Shown in pieces: positions 33,684-44,351 of a DNA stretch of 64,000 bases. The notes under the pieces were generated by a model that ran no database searches, had not been told where the DNA came from, and saw only the letters and a list, made by a program, of their open reading frames with translations. The stretch is taken from contig SPDT01000011.1 in NCBI GenBank assembly GCA_008477525.1, positions 248,001 to 312,000 on the forward strand, written 5' to 3'. Origin of the DNA: Hypomyces perniciosus (Eukaryota; Ascomycota; Sordariomycetes; Hypocreales; Hypocreaceae). How positions within the stretch are numbered: the first letter of the stretch is position 1; each line of letters starts with the position of its first letter. The position numbers and the translations under genes are program-made.

Positions 33684-33995
33684 ATGGCTGCCCAATATTT
33701 CCAACCGAGACCGACGTCGAGTGTCTACTCAGACGCCTTTGAACTCGAAGAACTTGTCGACAGACTATCTGAACAAGCCAAAATTCAAGAATTATACGAG
33801 ATGAAGGCCCTTCAAGATGAGCGGGATGCTATACGGCGTGAGCTGGATGCAAGCCGTTCTGTGTGGAACTCACTCTACCAAATCATGATGGAGTCGGCCG
33901 ATGTAGCTGGCAAGATGTCGATTGTTTGCAGAGATGCTCGGAGTTGCATGGATCGGGAGCGTAAGAAGTGGCTGGCAAATTCCACAGCAATTTAA
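33684..33995 (+). CDS. Small coiled-coil protein
   Basis: A single exon of 103 aa from ATG 33684 to TAA 33993-33995. Residues 20-58 are rich in charged heptads (ELEELVDRLSEQAKIQEL, DERDAIRRELDASR), a probable coiled coil. The rest has two Cys (VCRDARSCMDRE). No recognised family. The gene is supported by the TATA box close upstream and by the duplicated block that also precedes the coiled-coil gene at 45798. It could be a bZIP remnant without a basic region, but no basic region is visible. Confidence 0.55.
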   Translation: MAAQYFQPRPTSSVYSDAFELEELVDRLSEQAKIQELYEMKALQDERDAIRRELDASRSVWNSLYQIMMESADVAGKMSIVCRDARSCMDRERKKWLANSTAI

Positions 33996-35236
33996 ATGGA
34001 TATCAGTACAATAACAGCCCAATTGAATGTACTTGTTCTGATTTGAACATGGTTCTTGTACAACATTACGTATTAGATGAGCAAGCCAGCCTAAAGAAAT
34101 CAGATAAAATATGATATTTTTATGCATCTTGTGTAAATAACACATATTCTCCTTAATATAGTGTACACCAGCTTGAGCATTTGCAGAACTGCCATTGCTT
34201 TCTTACGTCTTACGCTACGTGAATGGTGGTATTGCCCTCCTCCAACGTGATAGGATACAAAGCTGGGAGAAGTGATGGCCTCCGCCAGTTTTGGTCGGAT
34301 TCTTTGACGAGCCCCTCTGGGTAACGAAGTCACAGGTGCAGCGGAAGAACGTGGCTGCTAACTGGAAGGATCTACCCGCAGACTGCTGCGTGGGGTTTCG
34401 CGAGAAGGGCATCCATATGCTTACCGTGTCGAGCCTCTGTAAGGTCCTTGGAGAAACGAGCGCGAGGGCTCGGATTGAAAAGTCTGCCGCAGGGACGGAA
34501 TCCTGCTACCATGGGAAGCTGGGTCGGTGAGTTCCTATGATGACCCGGCAAAAGTTGAAAAGAATCAGGTGCGGCGAAGAGCCATGAAGGACGTCTAAGC
34601 TGCAGTTATTTCTCTAGCTCCGTTTTCTTTATTTGTCAATATTGTTCTGTTTTCGTGTTTGAGACGGGAGTGCACGTTCATTATTAAGTTTAGAGCTTAG
34701 ACTACGGAGTACCTAATGCGGGATAAATTAGACTAGAAAGGCCTTTGGTTCATTTGGCATGCAAAATCCGAAGACATAGTTTGATCCCCCCCCACTAGGA
34801 TGAACCAGTGCATCGAGCCGAAGTGTTATCCTCCATCTTCAAGGCTGCGCACTTACCCTGTAATAGCAGCAAACTTGGGATTATCAATAAGGGTTGCCAA
34901 CGGCCGTCTTAATTCGCTTTGACGATCCTGGTGTGGCTCAACCTGGGTTATGCTGCGTTTCTAGAGTCGATTCGGTGTCTTTAACATGTTATTTCTTTAT
35001 GTACCGCGATTTGAGAAAGTCTATAAAAGTTAGGCCCTGTGGCTTCGATGGAGATCGAAGCGCCATTTTGTGAGTAGACAATTGCTAGCTAGCGCGGCTT
35101 GAAATGGGCAAAAGCCAGCACCAGCAGCCAGATTTGGATGATTTGCGAGCAACACTAGGGCATACAAGAAGGTTTGTAAACCCGTATTGAGGCTTCGATC
35201 GTCCTGTCTTCTCTGATCTCTGCGAAACCCCATGCC
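33996..35236. other. Intergenic, no supported gene
   Basis: An 80-codon plus frame at 34291-34530 is Cys/Lys-rich but unsupported. TACGGAGTA is at 34703-34711. Confidence 0.45.
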
Positions 35237-38171
35237 ATGACTGTCCAAAATTTCACGACGGTAAATCGTCGTATTGAGGAGGAACGACGAACAAAGTACT
35301 GTGGAACTGCAAGCCTACGCATAACGGCTTTGCAGTATAGAGATCTGGCGCATGAAAACGTCGCGGGTTCTAAGAACAGCCATGTCGACGCGATGAAGAG
35401 GATGTTTCGCCAAGAGAATGGTTGTCGTAAGGAGGATAGCCGCCATCATGTCAAGGCTCTTGTTAGCCAGCAGGTTCTAGAAGCGGCAATAGCTAGCGCC
35501 TCGATTCCCAGCGGAAGTCTTATGGCTGACACTCTACCATACCCGGAACTAGAATTCCCTCCTGACGTTAAAATACAGTGCCTTGACGGTCACGATCGAC
35601 TTTCGGCAGCTGACGAGGTGCTTCAAGGCTCGAAGAAGAGATGGGTAGTCGATCTCTACCTTGATGGTGCGTCGCATGGCTAATCTGGTTGTCCGTACTC
35701 ACTTTTTACAGACCTAAGTGACGACTTGCGACTTCTACTCGCTGATGGTTATGATTACCAGAAGAAGCCTGACGATGGAGAATTTTATGTTACGATCAGG
35801 CAGTTCCAAGGGTATCATGGAGAGGAAAACAATTTTTTCGAAAATTTATGGTTAGCTCGACTCGCAACGAATGTTAATAGCCGGAGACTCTTCGACCAAC
35901 TTTCGAAGCATAAGAAATACAGCGCTGCATTCGATGCCCTTCTCGACATTCCGGGGCTGTTCGGAGGCTTCCGACTAAGCGTCATACACCAATTGCTGGG
36001 CATGAAGTGTGACGAGGTAGTGCACCCGAATTCGTTCACCGTTGGCATTAATGTTCATATTTACATAGCAAAACCTGGCGTACTTGAAACATATTTACAG
36101 ATGGTGGCATGACGTTTGTGACGGCAACAAGGCAGCTATGCGGCAGATCACTCGGGACACAGTGATGGCCCTCCAGGGTATGGCGCCAGGTGCCTGTTCT
36201 ACAGACCGTAACATGCTCCTAGCGCGGCTGAGAAGTGGTGGAATTTTTGAGAACTTCTCTGCCCCGCAGCGTCAAGAGCTTTGGTCGAGGGTTTGCAGCG
36301 CTTCCCGGCGCTGCCTTATCCCGTCTCTATTCACGTTTTTTGAAGACCGAAAATTACTTGGTGATGCCGCCAGCTGTATCAGGAATATACTGGACGTGGG
36401 GAGAAAAGACACAATAGCTGGCTGTCTGGAAGGAATATTCAGCGATGCGAACCAAAGGAGGGATCGGTGCGTCATTCAGCTGTCTGAGACAACCTTCGGA
36501 AGCATTGCAGGCGACAGCAACACTCGTCTGGATCTTGGGATTCGACAGCTATGGCTAGCAGCCTTTCGTAACTACAAAGATTTGCCTGCCGATACGCAAA
36601 GGAAAGATCTTCTGGCACTCTCGCGGACGAAGGCGGACCAAACAGCATTGTACGGGTTCGCGTCTCTCGCTTCGCAGCTTGGGTTCGAATCAGACAAGCT
36701 CGACGAGATCTTACGCAAATCTACCGACCGAAATATTGCCGAAAGCGCGCTCCTCACAGCCCGTAAGCCCGGACGATATGAGTTTCGTGATCCGGAGAGA
36801 TGCATACAGCAAATACTAGATGCCTTTGCGGCTGCTGTGCCAACTTCTGCGGACGGAACGGCAGACGAAGCAGGAGATGGAATAAGAGAGGTCGACCAGC
36901 CACCAAAGCGATACGGCCGACCAAACAACACCGATCATGATTACGTCAAAGTCCGGCTCTTTTTACCACGGATGCACGATGAGGTTGATGTCGAGATGGG
37001 AGAAATGACATCGACGTTTGTTCAATGGTCCGTTTACTGTGCGTATTTTGGAGTTCCTCCGTCCATTGGAGATATTTCTACAGATGAGAATACTGCGAGA
37101 GAGGACGTGGTAATGGCAGGCAATGCGTCCATCGAATGCGAGCAGTCTGAGAAATCTGAGCTCTCTGGAAACAGCAGCAAGCTGATGACGATCGGTGAAG
37201 AGGACGTAACCTTAGCTGCCACAAGGCAGGAGCTCGAATCGGAGCAGGCAAAACTTCGTGATGCGTCCCAGAAAGTGCGGGACATGAGGTCGAAACTCGA
37301 GCAGTTGGCGCAAGACGAAGTTTCACAGCAGGAAAGGTTCAACAAGATCAATCAACTTATACAAGACCAGAGTGCGCGACTGGAGGAACTACGGAAAGAC
37401 GAAGTTTTACAGCAGGAAACGCTCGGCAGGATCGATGAACAGATACGAGACCAGAATGCGAGACTCGAGAAACTACGGCAAGACTCAGCTTTGGAGCAGG
37501 AGAAGTTGGATGGGTTAAAGGTAATGGTGGAACAGGAGCAACATAAGTTGGATGATGGGCCAAGGGCAGTGACTCAATTACTTGTAGAACAACAAGCCGA
37601 TATTACAAGGGAAAGGGAAAGGGAAAGGGAGCAGCTGGCTCACATGGCTAGGGAACCTACAGTTGAGCTAGCCACGCAACCCACGCCAAAAGAAGCAGAC
37701 GCTCCGATACAACCTATACCGGTCACATCGAAACCAAGAGGAGCAGAGACTCAAATTGTACTGCATCGGACAGATCGAAGCACACGGCTCACCTTTGACG
37801 AGTTTTTGGCGCACGATCCCAACAAGGAACACCAGGAAGCCATAGTGGCTGCAGCAGAAGAAGTAGCTAGAGGAAATGGGAGCGAGTCAACACCGACGGT
37901 GCGCATCGACTTCATCAATCTAGAACCTGATGAAACGCTGGTTATTGCAGATACTGTCGAAGTGAACCCATTGGATCCTTCGCCGGTAGGGCGGCTGGCG
38001 CTGAAGTATGAGAACAAGGGTTACTATCTGTTTGACAAGGAGGGTAATATATTGAGCGCAGAAAATTGTTTCCGCAACGTTGTTAGTAATGGTAGTCATA
38101 CGATTGTGGTGCGGCGCCCGTCTCAGGCTACTGACGGTCGACATGAAGATAGTGGCAGACACAAGAGATAA
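35237..38171 (+). CDS. DUF3723-family protein, full-length copy
   Basis: Three exons: 35237-35666, 35712-36016 and 36069-38171, giving 945 aa. The N-terminal third contains QCLDGHDRLSAADEVLQ (residues 114-130) and WVVDLYLDDLSDDLR. Next come FYVTIRQFQGYHGEENNFFE and AAFDALLDIPGLFGGFRLSV..KCDE, sequence I associate with DUF3723. Residues about 623-770 form a coiled coil with three 28-residue repeats. Residues 856-926 resemble a small β-grasp-like end domain shared with the second DUF3723 gene. The function of the family is unknown. It is known as an accessory gene of Starship giant mobile elements and from other accessory regions. The patatin and ferric reductase genes nearby belong to the same list. 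The frame is intact. Confidence 0.85.
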
Positions 38172-39219
38172 TAAAGCGCAGATCAAGTTGCCTAAGCTGT
38201 CGTGATCGCATCCAAAACGCCCATGACGTAATAATATACCAAGGCTTCTTAGCGTGTTATGTTTCATTCAGAGGATCTCTGTGAGCAGATCCAAGCATCT
38301 ACTGGACGTCGAAGGCCAACAGGCGCGAATGCGTTGACACGCGCAGTTGCCGTAACATATGAGTAGAGGACTGGGCTGTATGATGGGTGTGCGTATTGGC
38401 CTCGTTCTGTTTGGGCGCTGGCTTGTACGCGACAGCCGCACTGGACACTTGCTGTTTAGCCTGCGCGCAACGTTGGCTTGCGCTAATTGAGCCAGGCCGC
38501 GTGTGGCGTAGACGGCTACTGACTCTGGCCATAGGCGTGGATAGATGCGTGACTAGAGCGCTGTGGATAGTATTTATTGCCTTGACTTTTCTCAGATCCA
38601 AGTTAGCTGACTGCATAAAGTAGTTTGAGGAATGTGTTGGATATAGTCTTTATTTACTGTGTGTACATAAGAACATACAGAATAGCTCTACTTTGTGCAC
38701 ATGGTACAATGGTCACTTTAACAGGTTATAAATTGCGCTGCTATCATCCAGCGAAGCGGGTTCAGTTGGGCCAGCATCTGTGGATGAAAACAAGCAAGTA
38801 GAAAAGCGACAATGATTTATAAAGCGATGCTGCCTTTTCAATGAGGAACAGCTACATTTAAGAATTCCTTTACCGAATCATACGTCTTTGCGCCCCACGG
38901 CCAACACGTAGCTTCCGCCCCGATTCGTACAAAGAAGAAAAAGACACCAAGAAAAAAAAATTGAACACGTATTTCACGTAAGATAGTATCACTGTTTAGG
39001 CTCCTTAAACCGGTTTGCTGCCGTATAGTCGCATACCTACTAGACCACACTTCATCCCACCTCTTTGCCGGTCATAACAATGAGGTAGGAGAGCGTCACT
39101 AATATTTGACTGGTGAAAGGGGCCGGTAATCATATCTCAAACAGTCTATGTCAACGAAGCCACCCATGCCTCCGTTGTCGTTAGCTTGTAATTATTAATG
39201 CCTTTTCTACATGCTACTG
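38172..39219. other. Intergenic, no supported gene
   Basis: Nothing recognised apart from a short purine run near 38936-38960. Confidence 0.5.
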
Positions 39220-39957
39220 TTACGCACATGCCTCGAAGGCTACCGTCTTCATGGCAAAGCCACATCGCATTTGTGGTGGACCTTTGACGGTCTGGGAAGA
39301 CTTGAGTTGGCAACTTGTGATCCACCCGACAGAATAGAGATGAAAGTGGCCCTGACCATCAGCGTCAAATAAATCGACGATCATGTGGCTGTTACTGTTC
39401 AGTGTAGAGTTTTCATGATGGCTGCAGAATCGCGTCGCGAAATCACTTTGGGTGTCTTTTATCTTGGGGAATTTCCCTGAGGGGTGGCACGCACTTATCA
39501 CTCTAGGGGCATCGGTGCGGCTGGCTGGTTGACTACTTTGCGAGCTCGAATACGTTGGCGAATAGGTCCGAGTAGATGATGTAGACCTTCTGTTTGACGA
39601 TTCCGTTGTCGTGGAAGGACATAAAGACGATTCAGACGTCTCCGTAGATACGTCTGTATTTCGATGGGTTGGGTCTGATTGGCTTCTCAGATAGAGAATG
39701 TGCGAGCAACCAGTTGTTACCCAAGTTCCTGGTGGAGCGATGGGGGTTGTAAATGGGACATCGTAGGTCTGCCCCGGAGCGATGAATGCCGTATTTATCC
39801 CCGGATTTCTTTCTTGGATGGCTCGATAGTCAGGAAGGCCAAGGATCCTGGCAGCTTCGTCGACCGTGTCGTTTCGCAAGACTTCCCAGACATCGGACCA
39901 GCGAGTGCATGTAGCGTTGGCTAAGATGGCGAAAAGGAGGGGAAATATCGGAATCAT
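39220..39957 (-). CDS. Secreted LysM-type protein with Ser/Thr linker and novel Cys domain
   Basis: A single exon of 245 aa from ATG 39957. MIPIFPLLFAILANA is a signal peptide. Residues about 20-70 form a divergent LysM (WEVLRNDTVDEAARILGL, then NPGINTAFIAPGQTYDVPF), a fold that binds chitin or peptidoglycan fragments. A Ser/Thr-rich linker of about 50 residues, probably O-glycosylated, follows. The C-terminal 85 residues contain CHPSGKFP, FATRFCSHH, GHFHLYSVGWITSC, MRCGF and a last Cys. I do not recognise this part. An ATG further upstream is absent; the longer frame starts without one. Secreted LysM proteins often shield hyphae or mask chitin, which would fit but is unproven here. Confidence 0.8.
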   Translation of the reverse strand: MIPIFPLLFAILANATCTRWSDVWEVLRNDTVDEAARILGLPDYRAIQERNPGINTAFIAPGQTYDVPFTTPIAPPGTWVTTGCSHILYLRSQSDPTHRNTDVSTETSESSLCPSTTTESSNRRSTSSTRTYSPTYSSSQSSQPASRTDAPRVISACHPSGKFPKIKDTQSDFATRFCSHHENSTLNSNSHMIVDLFDADGQGHFHLYSVGWITSCQLKSSQTVKGPPQMRCGFAMKTVAFEACA

Positions 39958-40538
39958 TTTTAAGGTGAGATAACCTGTTTCGTTACTCTTCGCATGAGGG
40001 AGGGATACGGGACGGGGAATGGTGGGTACTAATAGCATCTTGCTCCAATAGGCTCTTTTTCTTATCTAGCGCTGTCACTCCCAGTGCTTTTAGTCCACTA
40101 GTCTAAATGCTGACAACATTGAGAATACGGAGTCAGAGGACAAACTCACATTGCCATCAATCGCCAACAACAATAGACTAAATTATACGCTGATGGTGGG
40201 ACGGAAACATTCAGCCCAGGGGTAGGCCAATTTGCGCAGCATAGCAAGAACCATACAGGAAATGTTTCTGCCTGCCATTTACCCAAAGACAAATACAATG
40301 CGTAGCGGGCTAGGCTGCGTGGGGTGTAGGGAGGTCTCTGTATTGCGCTTCATTGCTATTTAACTAAGCTAACAGCGAAGGGTCCGAATTATTAAACCAA
40401 CAACATTATGCAAATTTTAACAACTGAAGAAAAAAAGAAAAAAAAAGCTATATCCAATATACATAGGAATAGTAAGCGTATTATATAGATTGCGTATGTT
40501 CCGAGGATAGAAAGTCTATTTATCGTGAAATTGGTACT
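39958..40538. other. Intergenic, no supported gene
   Basis: An A-rich run is near 40430-40447; nothing else. Confidence 0.5.
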
Positions 40539-42203
40539 TCAGCTCGAAGCTCTAGCTCTCGTGGAATTGGTTCTTTGGCTCGAAGATCTAGCTCGTGGAA
40601 TTGGTACTTTGGCTTGAGGGTCTAGGCTCATGAAAGCTTGATAGGCAGAATCGGTCATAGGTTCATATTGCTTCAGATGATAGAGATCAATCATTAGGTT
40701 TTCTTTGGGAAGCGTGTGGCTAACAATAGCGCTGCACAGACTCTGTGCCTGTTGGAGCCAACCCCCAAGTGGGTCTACTCTGTTTTCAAGACGGGAACTT
40801 AACTCGCAGAGGAGCTGATCTTTTTGTTCCTGTAATTTCCGGGTCGGGATGTCTGGGATCGCGAGAAGCAACGCGTACTTTCCTGTTTCCCATTCCCGGC
40901 GAAGGTCGCACAGGTCTCTCCAAAACTTACATCGCGACTGCATGGATCTCATGGCCTTGATACATTGCTGATCTATTTGATAATTCGTTGCCCTGTCTAT
41001 ATCGTTGTCGCCCCGGAGTTGGTTCATCTTGTCGCAGAATAACACGGCATTGTATCTCTCGTGGAGTGTGCTGCCTATGCGCCCTCTCTTCATCGATTGC
41101 CAAAGCACCACCAAGTCATTGGCTGTGGAGGCTCTCATAGAGCGACACGCAAAGGCCGCCTCGCTCAGGTGCTGCAGGATATCCCTACGGAGATCAGGGA
41201 AGGCTTGACAGGAGGCAACCGACAACGAACGACTCAGTGAGCGCTCTGGGGTAGGTGTGGAAGACTGGCATGGCCAACTCGATTCCTCAACAACCGATGG
41301 AGAAGCAACGTCTTGAGTAGTGCAAGACTCAGGGATGTGAGGTAGAGTCACGGAGATTTCATGTGGCCTGGGGTCTGTGGTATTTATGGCATCGTGGACG
41401 AAGAGACTCTGCTCTTCATCCTGTCTCAGAAACTCCTGGAAGTCGTCATCACTCGGGTCTATCTTCTCACAGAGAAGCTCAATTATAATACGGTCACGGA
41501 AGGAGGATGCCACCGCATCAGCAGCTCGTTGACTCAGGTGTGGGGTCCCTTGTTGAATGCACCGAATGCCCAACAGCATGAATATCCCGGAGTCTTCGGG
41601 CTTGAGCTGCCTTGGCCCGGTCCAGCAAGTTACAACACTCCTTGAATCTCTAGTTGAGGGCGTTGGTATGTCGTTGTGCTCGCTGCTATTGTACCAGTGA
41701 ATGCAGTCTGAATACGCGACAGCAAAGGCCCAATTATCTCCGCGTTGAAACGGTATTATTGTGGGCCGATCGAGTCCTTCATCCTGGATCTCGATGACAT
41801 CCTGCACATTTCGGACCTTTAGAATCTGTGTACTGAGAGACTTTGGCCGAAGAAGCTTGAGATATGTTTCTACCGTGCCCTGTTCGACGCAATCGCCTCG
41901 GGCTAGATGCCATATTGACTTTTTGATGTTGCTGCCATCAATGATGCTGCCGCCATCAATGGGAGGCAAAAGTGAAATTCCAAAAGTATACCCTATCCAT
42001 TCTGGGGCAGTATGCGGCATCGGGACTTCAAAACCTGAAATATCTTCTAAAGATGGATACACCACAGACCCATTGGTGGCCAATGAGCGGATAGCATTGG
42101 GGTATCGCCTCTGAATCACGCTCAAAGCTGCCTCCAGCAGGGAAAGGGAGTCGCAGGAAAATGCGCCAAGTGACATTTGTCTGAACTTCTCGTATTCTTC
42201 CAT
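40539..42203 (-). CDS. Ulp1/C48-like protein with substituted catalytic residues
   Basis: A single exon of 554 aa, ATG 42203 to TGA 40541-40539. Residues about 150-205 carry a pattern like the C48 (Ulp1/SENP) protease core: GDNWAFAVAYSDCIHWYNSS, then GPRQLKPEDSGIFMLLGI. In active members these read xHWxLxxI..YDSL and Q..DCGxF. Here His is Asn, the following Asp is Asn and the nucleophilic Cys is Ser, while Gln is kept. An acidic linker, a Ser-rich stretch and a helical C-terminal half follow (FWRDLCDLRREWETGKYALL). The last 30 residues come from a short tandem repeat (IPRARSS, STRARASS). The assignment is by motif only. If right, this is a pseudoprotease that might bind SUMO/ubiquitin-like proteins. 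Confidence 0.6.
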   Translation of the reverse strand: MEEYEKFRQMSLGAFSCDSLSLLEAALSVIQRRYPNAIRSLATNGSVVYPSLEDISGFEVPMPHTAPEWIGYTFGISLLPPIDGGSIIDGSNIKKSIWHLARGDCVEQGTVETYLKLLRPKSLSTQILKVRNVQDVIEIQDEGLDRPTIIPFQRGDNWAFAVAYSDCIHWYNSSEHNDIPTPSTRDSRSVVTCWTGPRQLKPEDSGIFMLLGIRCIQQGTPHLSQRAADAVASSFRDRIIIELLCEKIDPSDDDFQEFLRQDEEQSLFVHDAINTTDPRPHEISVTLPHIPESCTTQDVASPSVVEESSWPCQSSTPTPERSLSRSLSVASCQAFPDLRRDILQHLSEAAFACRSMRASTANDLVVLWQSMKRGRIGSTLHERYNAVLFCDKMNQLRGDNDIDRATNYQIDQQCIKAMRSMQSRCKFWRDLCDLRREWETGKYALLLAIPDIPTRKLQEQKDQLLCELSSRLENRVDPLGGWLQQAQSLCSAIVSHTLPKENLMIDLYHLKQYEPMTDSAYQAFMSLDPQAKVPIPRARSSSQRTNSTRARASS

Positions 42204-42426
42204 GGTCACTGACTTCAGTTTCTACAACCAGTCGAAACGTCGAAGTGGTTTCGAGGCTTGGATAATATATGGTACATATTTGAGTGGCGGATTTGTCAGT
42301 TACTGATCATGGTCTAAAAGTCACCTTTTGGATATTTCAAGAACCTGAATCAGCCGTATTCTTATTTTAGAGGCTCTTATTTGCGGAATATATTCCCAAG
42401 AAACGATGACAACAAGGCGTTCCATC

Positions 42427-42457
<31 letters not shown>

Positions 42458-43445
42458 ATACATATGTATATGCATATGCGAGCGAAGTTATCATCGCTTA
42501 TCCTTCAACCACTACACTATATTTCGGTTCAATATGAAAGGTCAGGTGGAAATAACGCCAAACAGCACAGGCAGACGGCGCTCAAATTCCACTCGACGCC
42601 CAGCACTTCGGAGATTCACCACTAGGCTACCCTTGCTTGTACCAATATCCGAGTCGCCAATGGAATCCGTTGACAGGGATGTGGTGGAGGAATGGGTGGC
42701 GGGCATGTCTCCCGTCGATTCTGTGTTGGACGAAGGAGGGGTAAAGAAGGATGGCAACCAGGCAGCCCACCAGCAGCCTGCTACTCGAACGTCTTAGGAG
42801 GAATGCATAGGTACTATCTGGGAGGGGCGATAGAATGGAATTCACAGCTTGCTGCCGTAGTAATTTCTACGATGGCATCTATCGTGTCAAGTAAACATGT
42901 CTAGAATACAATAATCGATCCGATATATTGATGTTAAATTATAACTGTAATAAAAAGATTCAATTCCACACACACAAGACCCAGTATGTATGTACGCATA
43001 CGTACAAGTTAAAAGTTAAAAGTCGAAAACTGCCAGCAGGCCATACGTAAATACCGAAAAATGAAAAAAGTGGTGAAAAAAAGAGAGAAAGAGAGAGAGA
43101 GGGCCCCTGTACTTCGTATCGTTGATGGATATGCCGCCTGGCCAGTATTAACCTTAACTAGCGTATTGCCAGCCTTTGTCATCCGGTGTGCCAACGACAG
43201 CAATTAGACAAGTCAGTCAGTCCATGGACAAATGGCCTTGCCCAAATTGAGGCGATTAGGGAAAAAAGATAAATTCCGAGATGGCGCACTATGAACGCCA
43301 TGCACAGAGGTCGCAATTGTAAGCGTTGAAATGCCGGGCGTTCATCACAGTCAGTCACGGGGAGGTCCGGAGCAAGTAATTCTGCAGAATTCAATCAACA
43401 CCAGGAAAGGATTATCCAAATATAAGGAGCTGATCTTGGAGATTG
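42204..43445. other. Intergenic with AT/GT microsatellite
   Basis: (AT)n then (GT)n at 42427-42458. An 87-codon frame 42534-42797 begins at an ATG but has no other support. Confidence 0.5.
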
Positions 43446-43977
43446 ATGAAAAATCGAGCCTTATTACTTTGCCCTTGCTGGCTTTTTTCCTGGCTTTTAT
43501 TGGCAGGCTTTCTGGTATCTCCGTCTACATACGCTTCTGTGCAGCAGTCGAATGCTCTTGACAGCACTGGAAGGGTGGGAAAATCCATCACAGATGCGGT
43601 ACGGAATGTTCCCTTGATCTACGTCGCTTCTTTCGCTTGTTTGGGAGCAATAGCGGGCCTGGGGTGGTTATGGTATAAATGGTACTACAACTATATTTGG
43701 ATCAGCCGCTATATCATCGTGTAAGCCGATTTGATTCCCTCACATGGCCTTGTGTATCTAACCATCGCCAAGTCCTACTTTGACGCATTCGGCGCTAGGT
43801 TTAGGCTCAGCACTTCTCAATATTTATAGCATGCAGGGCGGGCAATGGTCGATAACTGCGATCATCACCGTGACTATCATTGGGACATGGTTCGTGGTCT
43901 CTGCGGCATTATACATAATCTACGACCGAATCATGCTGCCAAAGCTCAAAGAAACACACGAGATACCGGTAGTTTAA
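43446..43977 (+). CDS. Small multi-span membrane protein
   Basis: Two exons, 43446-43720 and 43773-43977, joined across a 52-nt intron with GTAAGC donor and CTAAC branch site; 159 aa. A strong N-terminal hydrophobic segment (LFSWLLLAGFLVSPSTYA) may be a signal peptide. A short loop follows, then LIYVASFACLGAIAGLGWLW, one further hydrophobic segment at the exon junction, and AIITVTIIGTWFVVSAALYI. The end is charged and cytosol-like (LPKLKETHEIPVV). No family recognised. It lies 374 bp upstream of another small tetraspan gene in the same direction, which suggests related function or common control. Confidence 0.65.
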
Positions 43978-44046
43978 ACCTTGAAGCTAGTTTTGCCGTC
44001 TCATAGTCGATAGTATTCTTTCTCATTCGTCACCACCCCTGCAGCC

Positions 44047-44070
44047 TTTTTTTTTTTTTTTTTTTTTTTT
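44047..44070. repeat. Poly(T) tract
   Basis: 24 consecutive T between the two small membrane-protein genes. Confidence 0.9.
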
Positions 44071-44351
44071 CGTTTTCCAATAAGATCCTTGCGCAATTTC
44101 ATGTCTACTACAAACGGCATATAACGCTAAATGCTTATTGGTTAAACGTATTTCTAGATAAAGTGACTTTAGGCCAGCCTGTATCACTTATGCTTGTCTT
44201 TTCGCAACACTACATCCCGATGTGCATTTGTAAACTTTGCTATTATAAAAGATTATGTAGCAATTGCAAAATTTATAAATAATTCGTTCGTGGATTTCGT
44301 GAAGGGGCTATAACGAAAGCTTCACCGACTCTACGGTTAAATCACTACACT

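Noticed and set aside
42534..42797. 87-codon plus-strand frame after the microsatellite
   Set aside because: An ATG is present but there is no domain, splice or promoter support.
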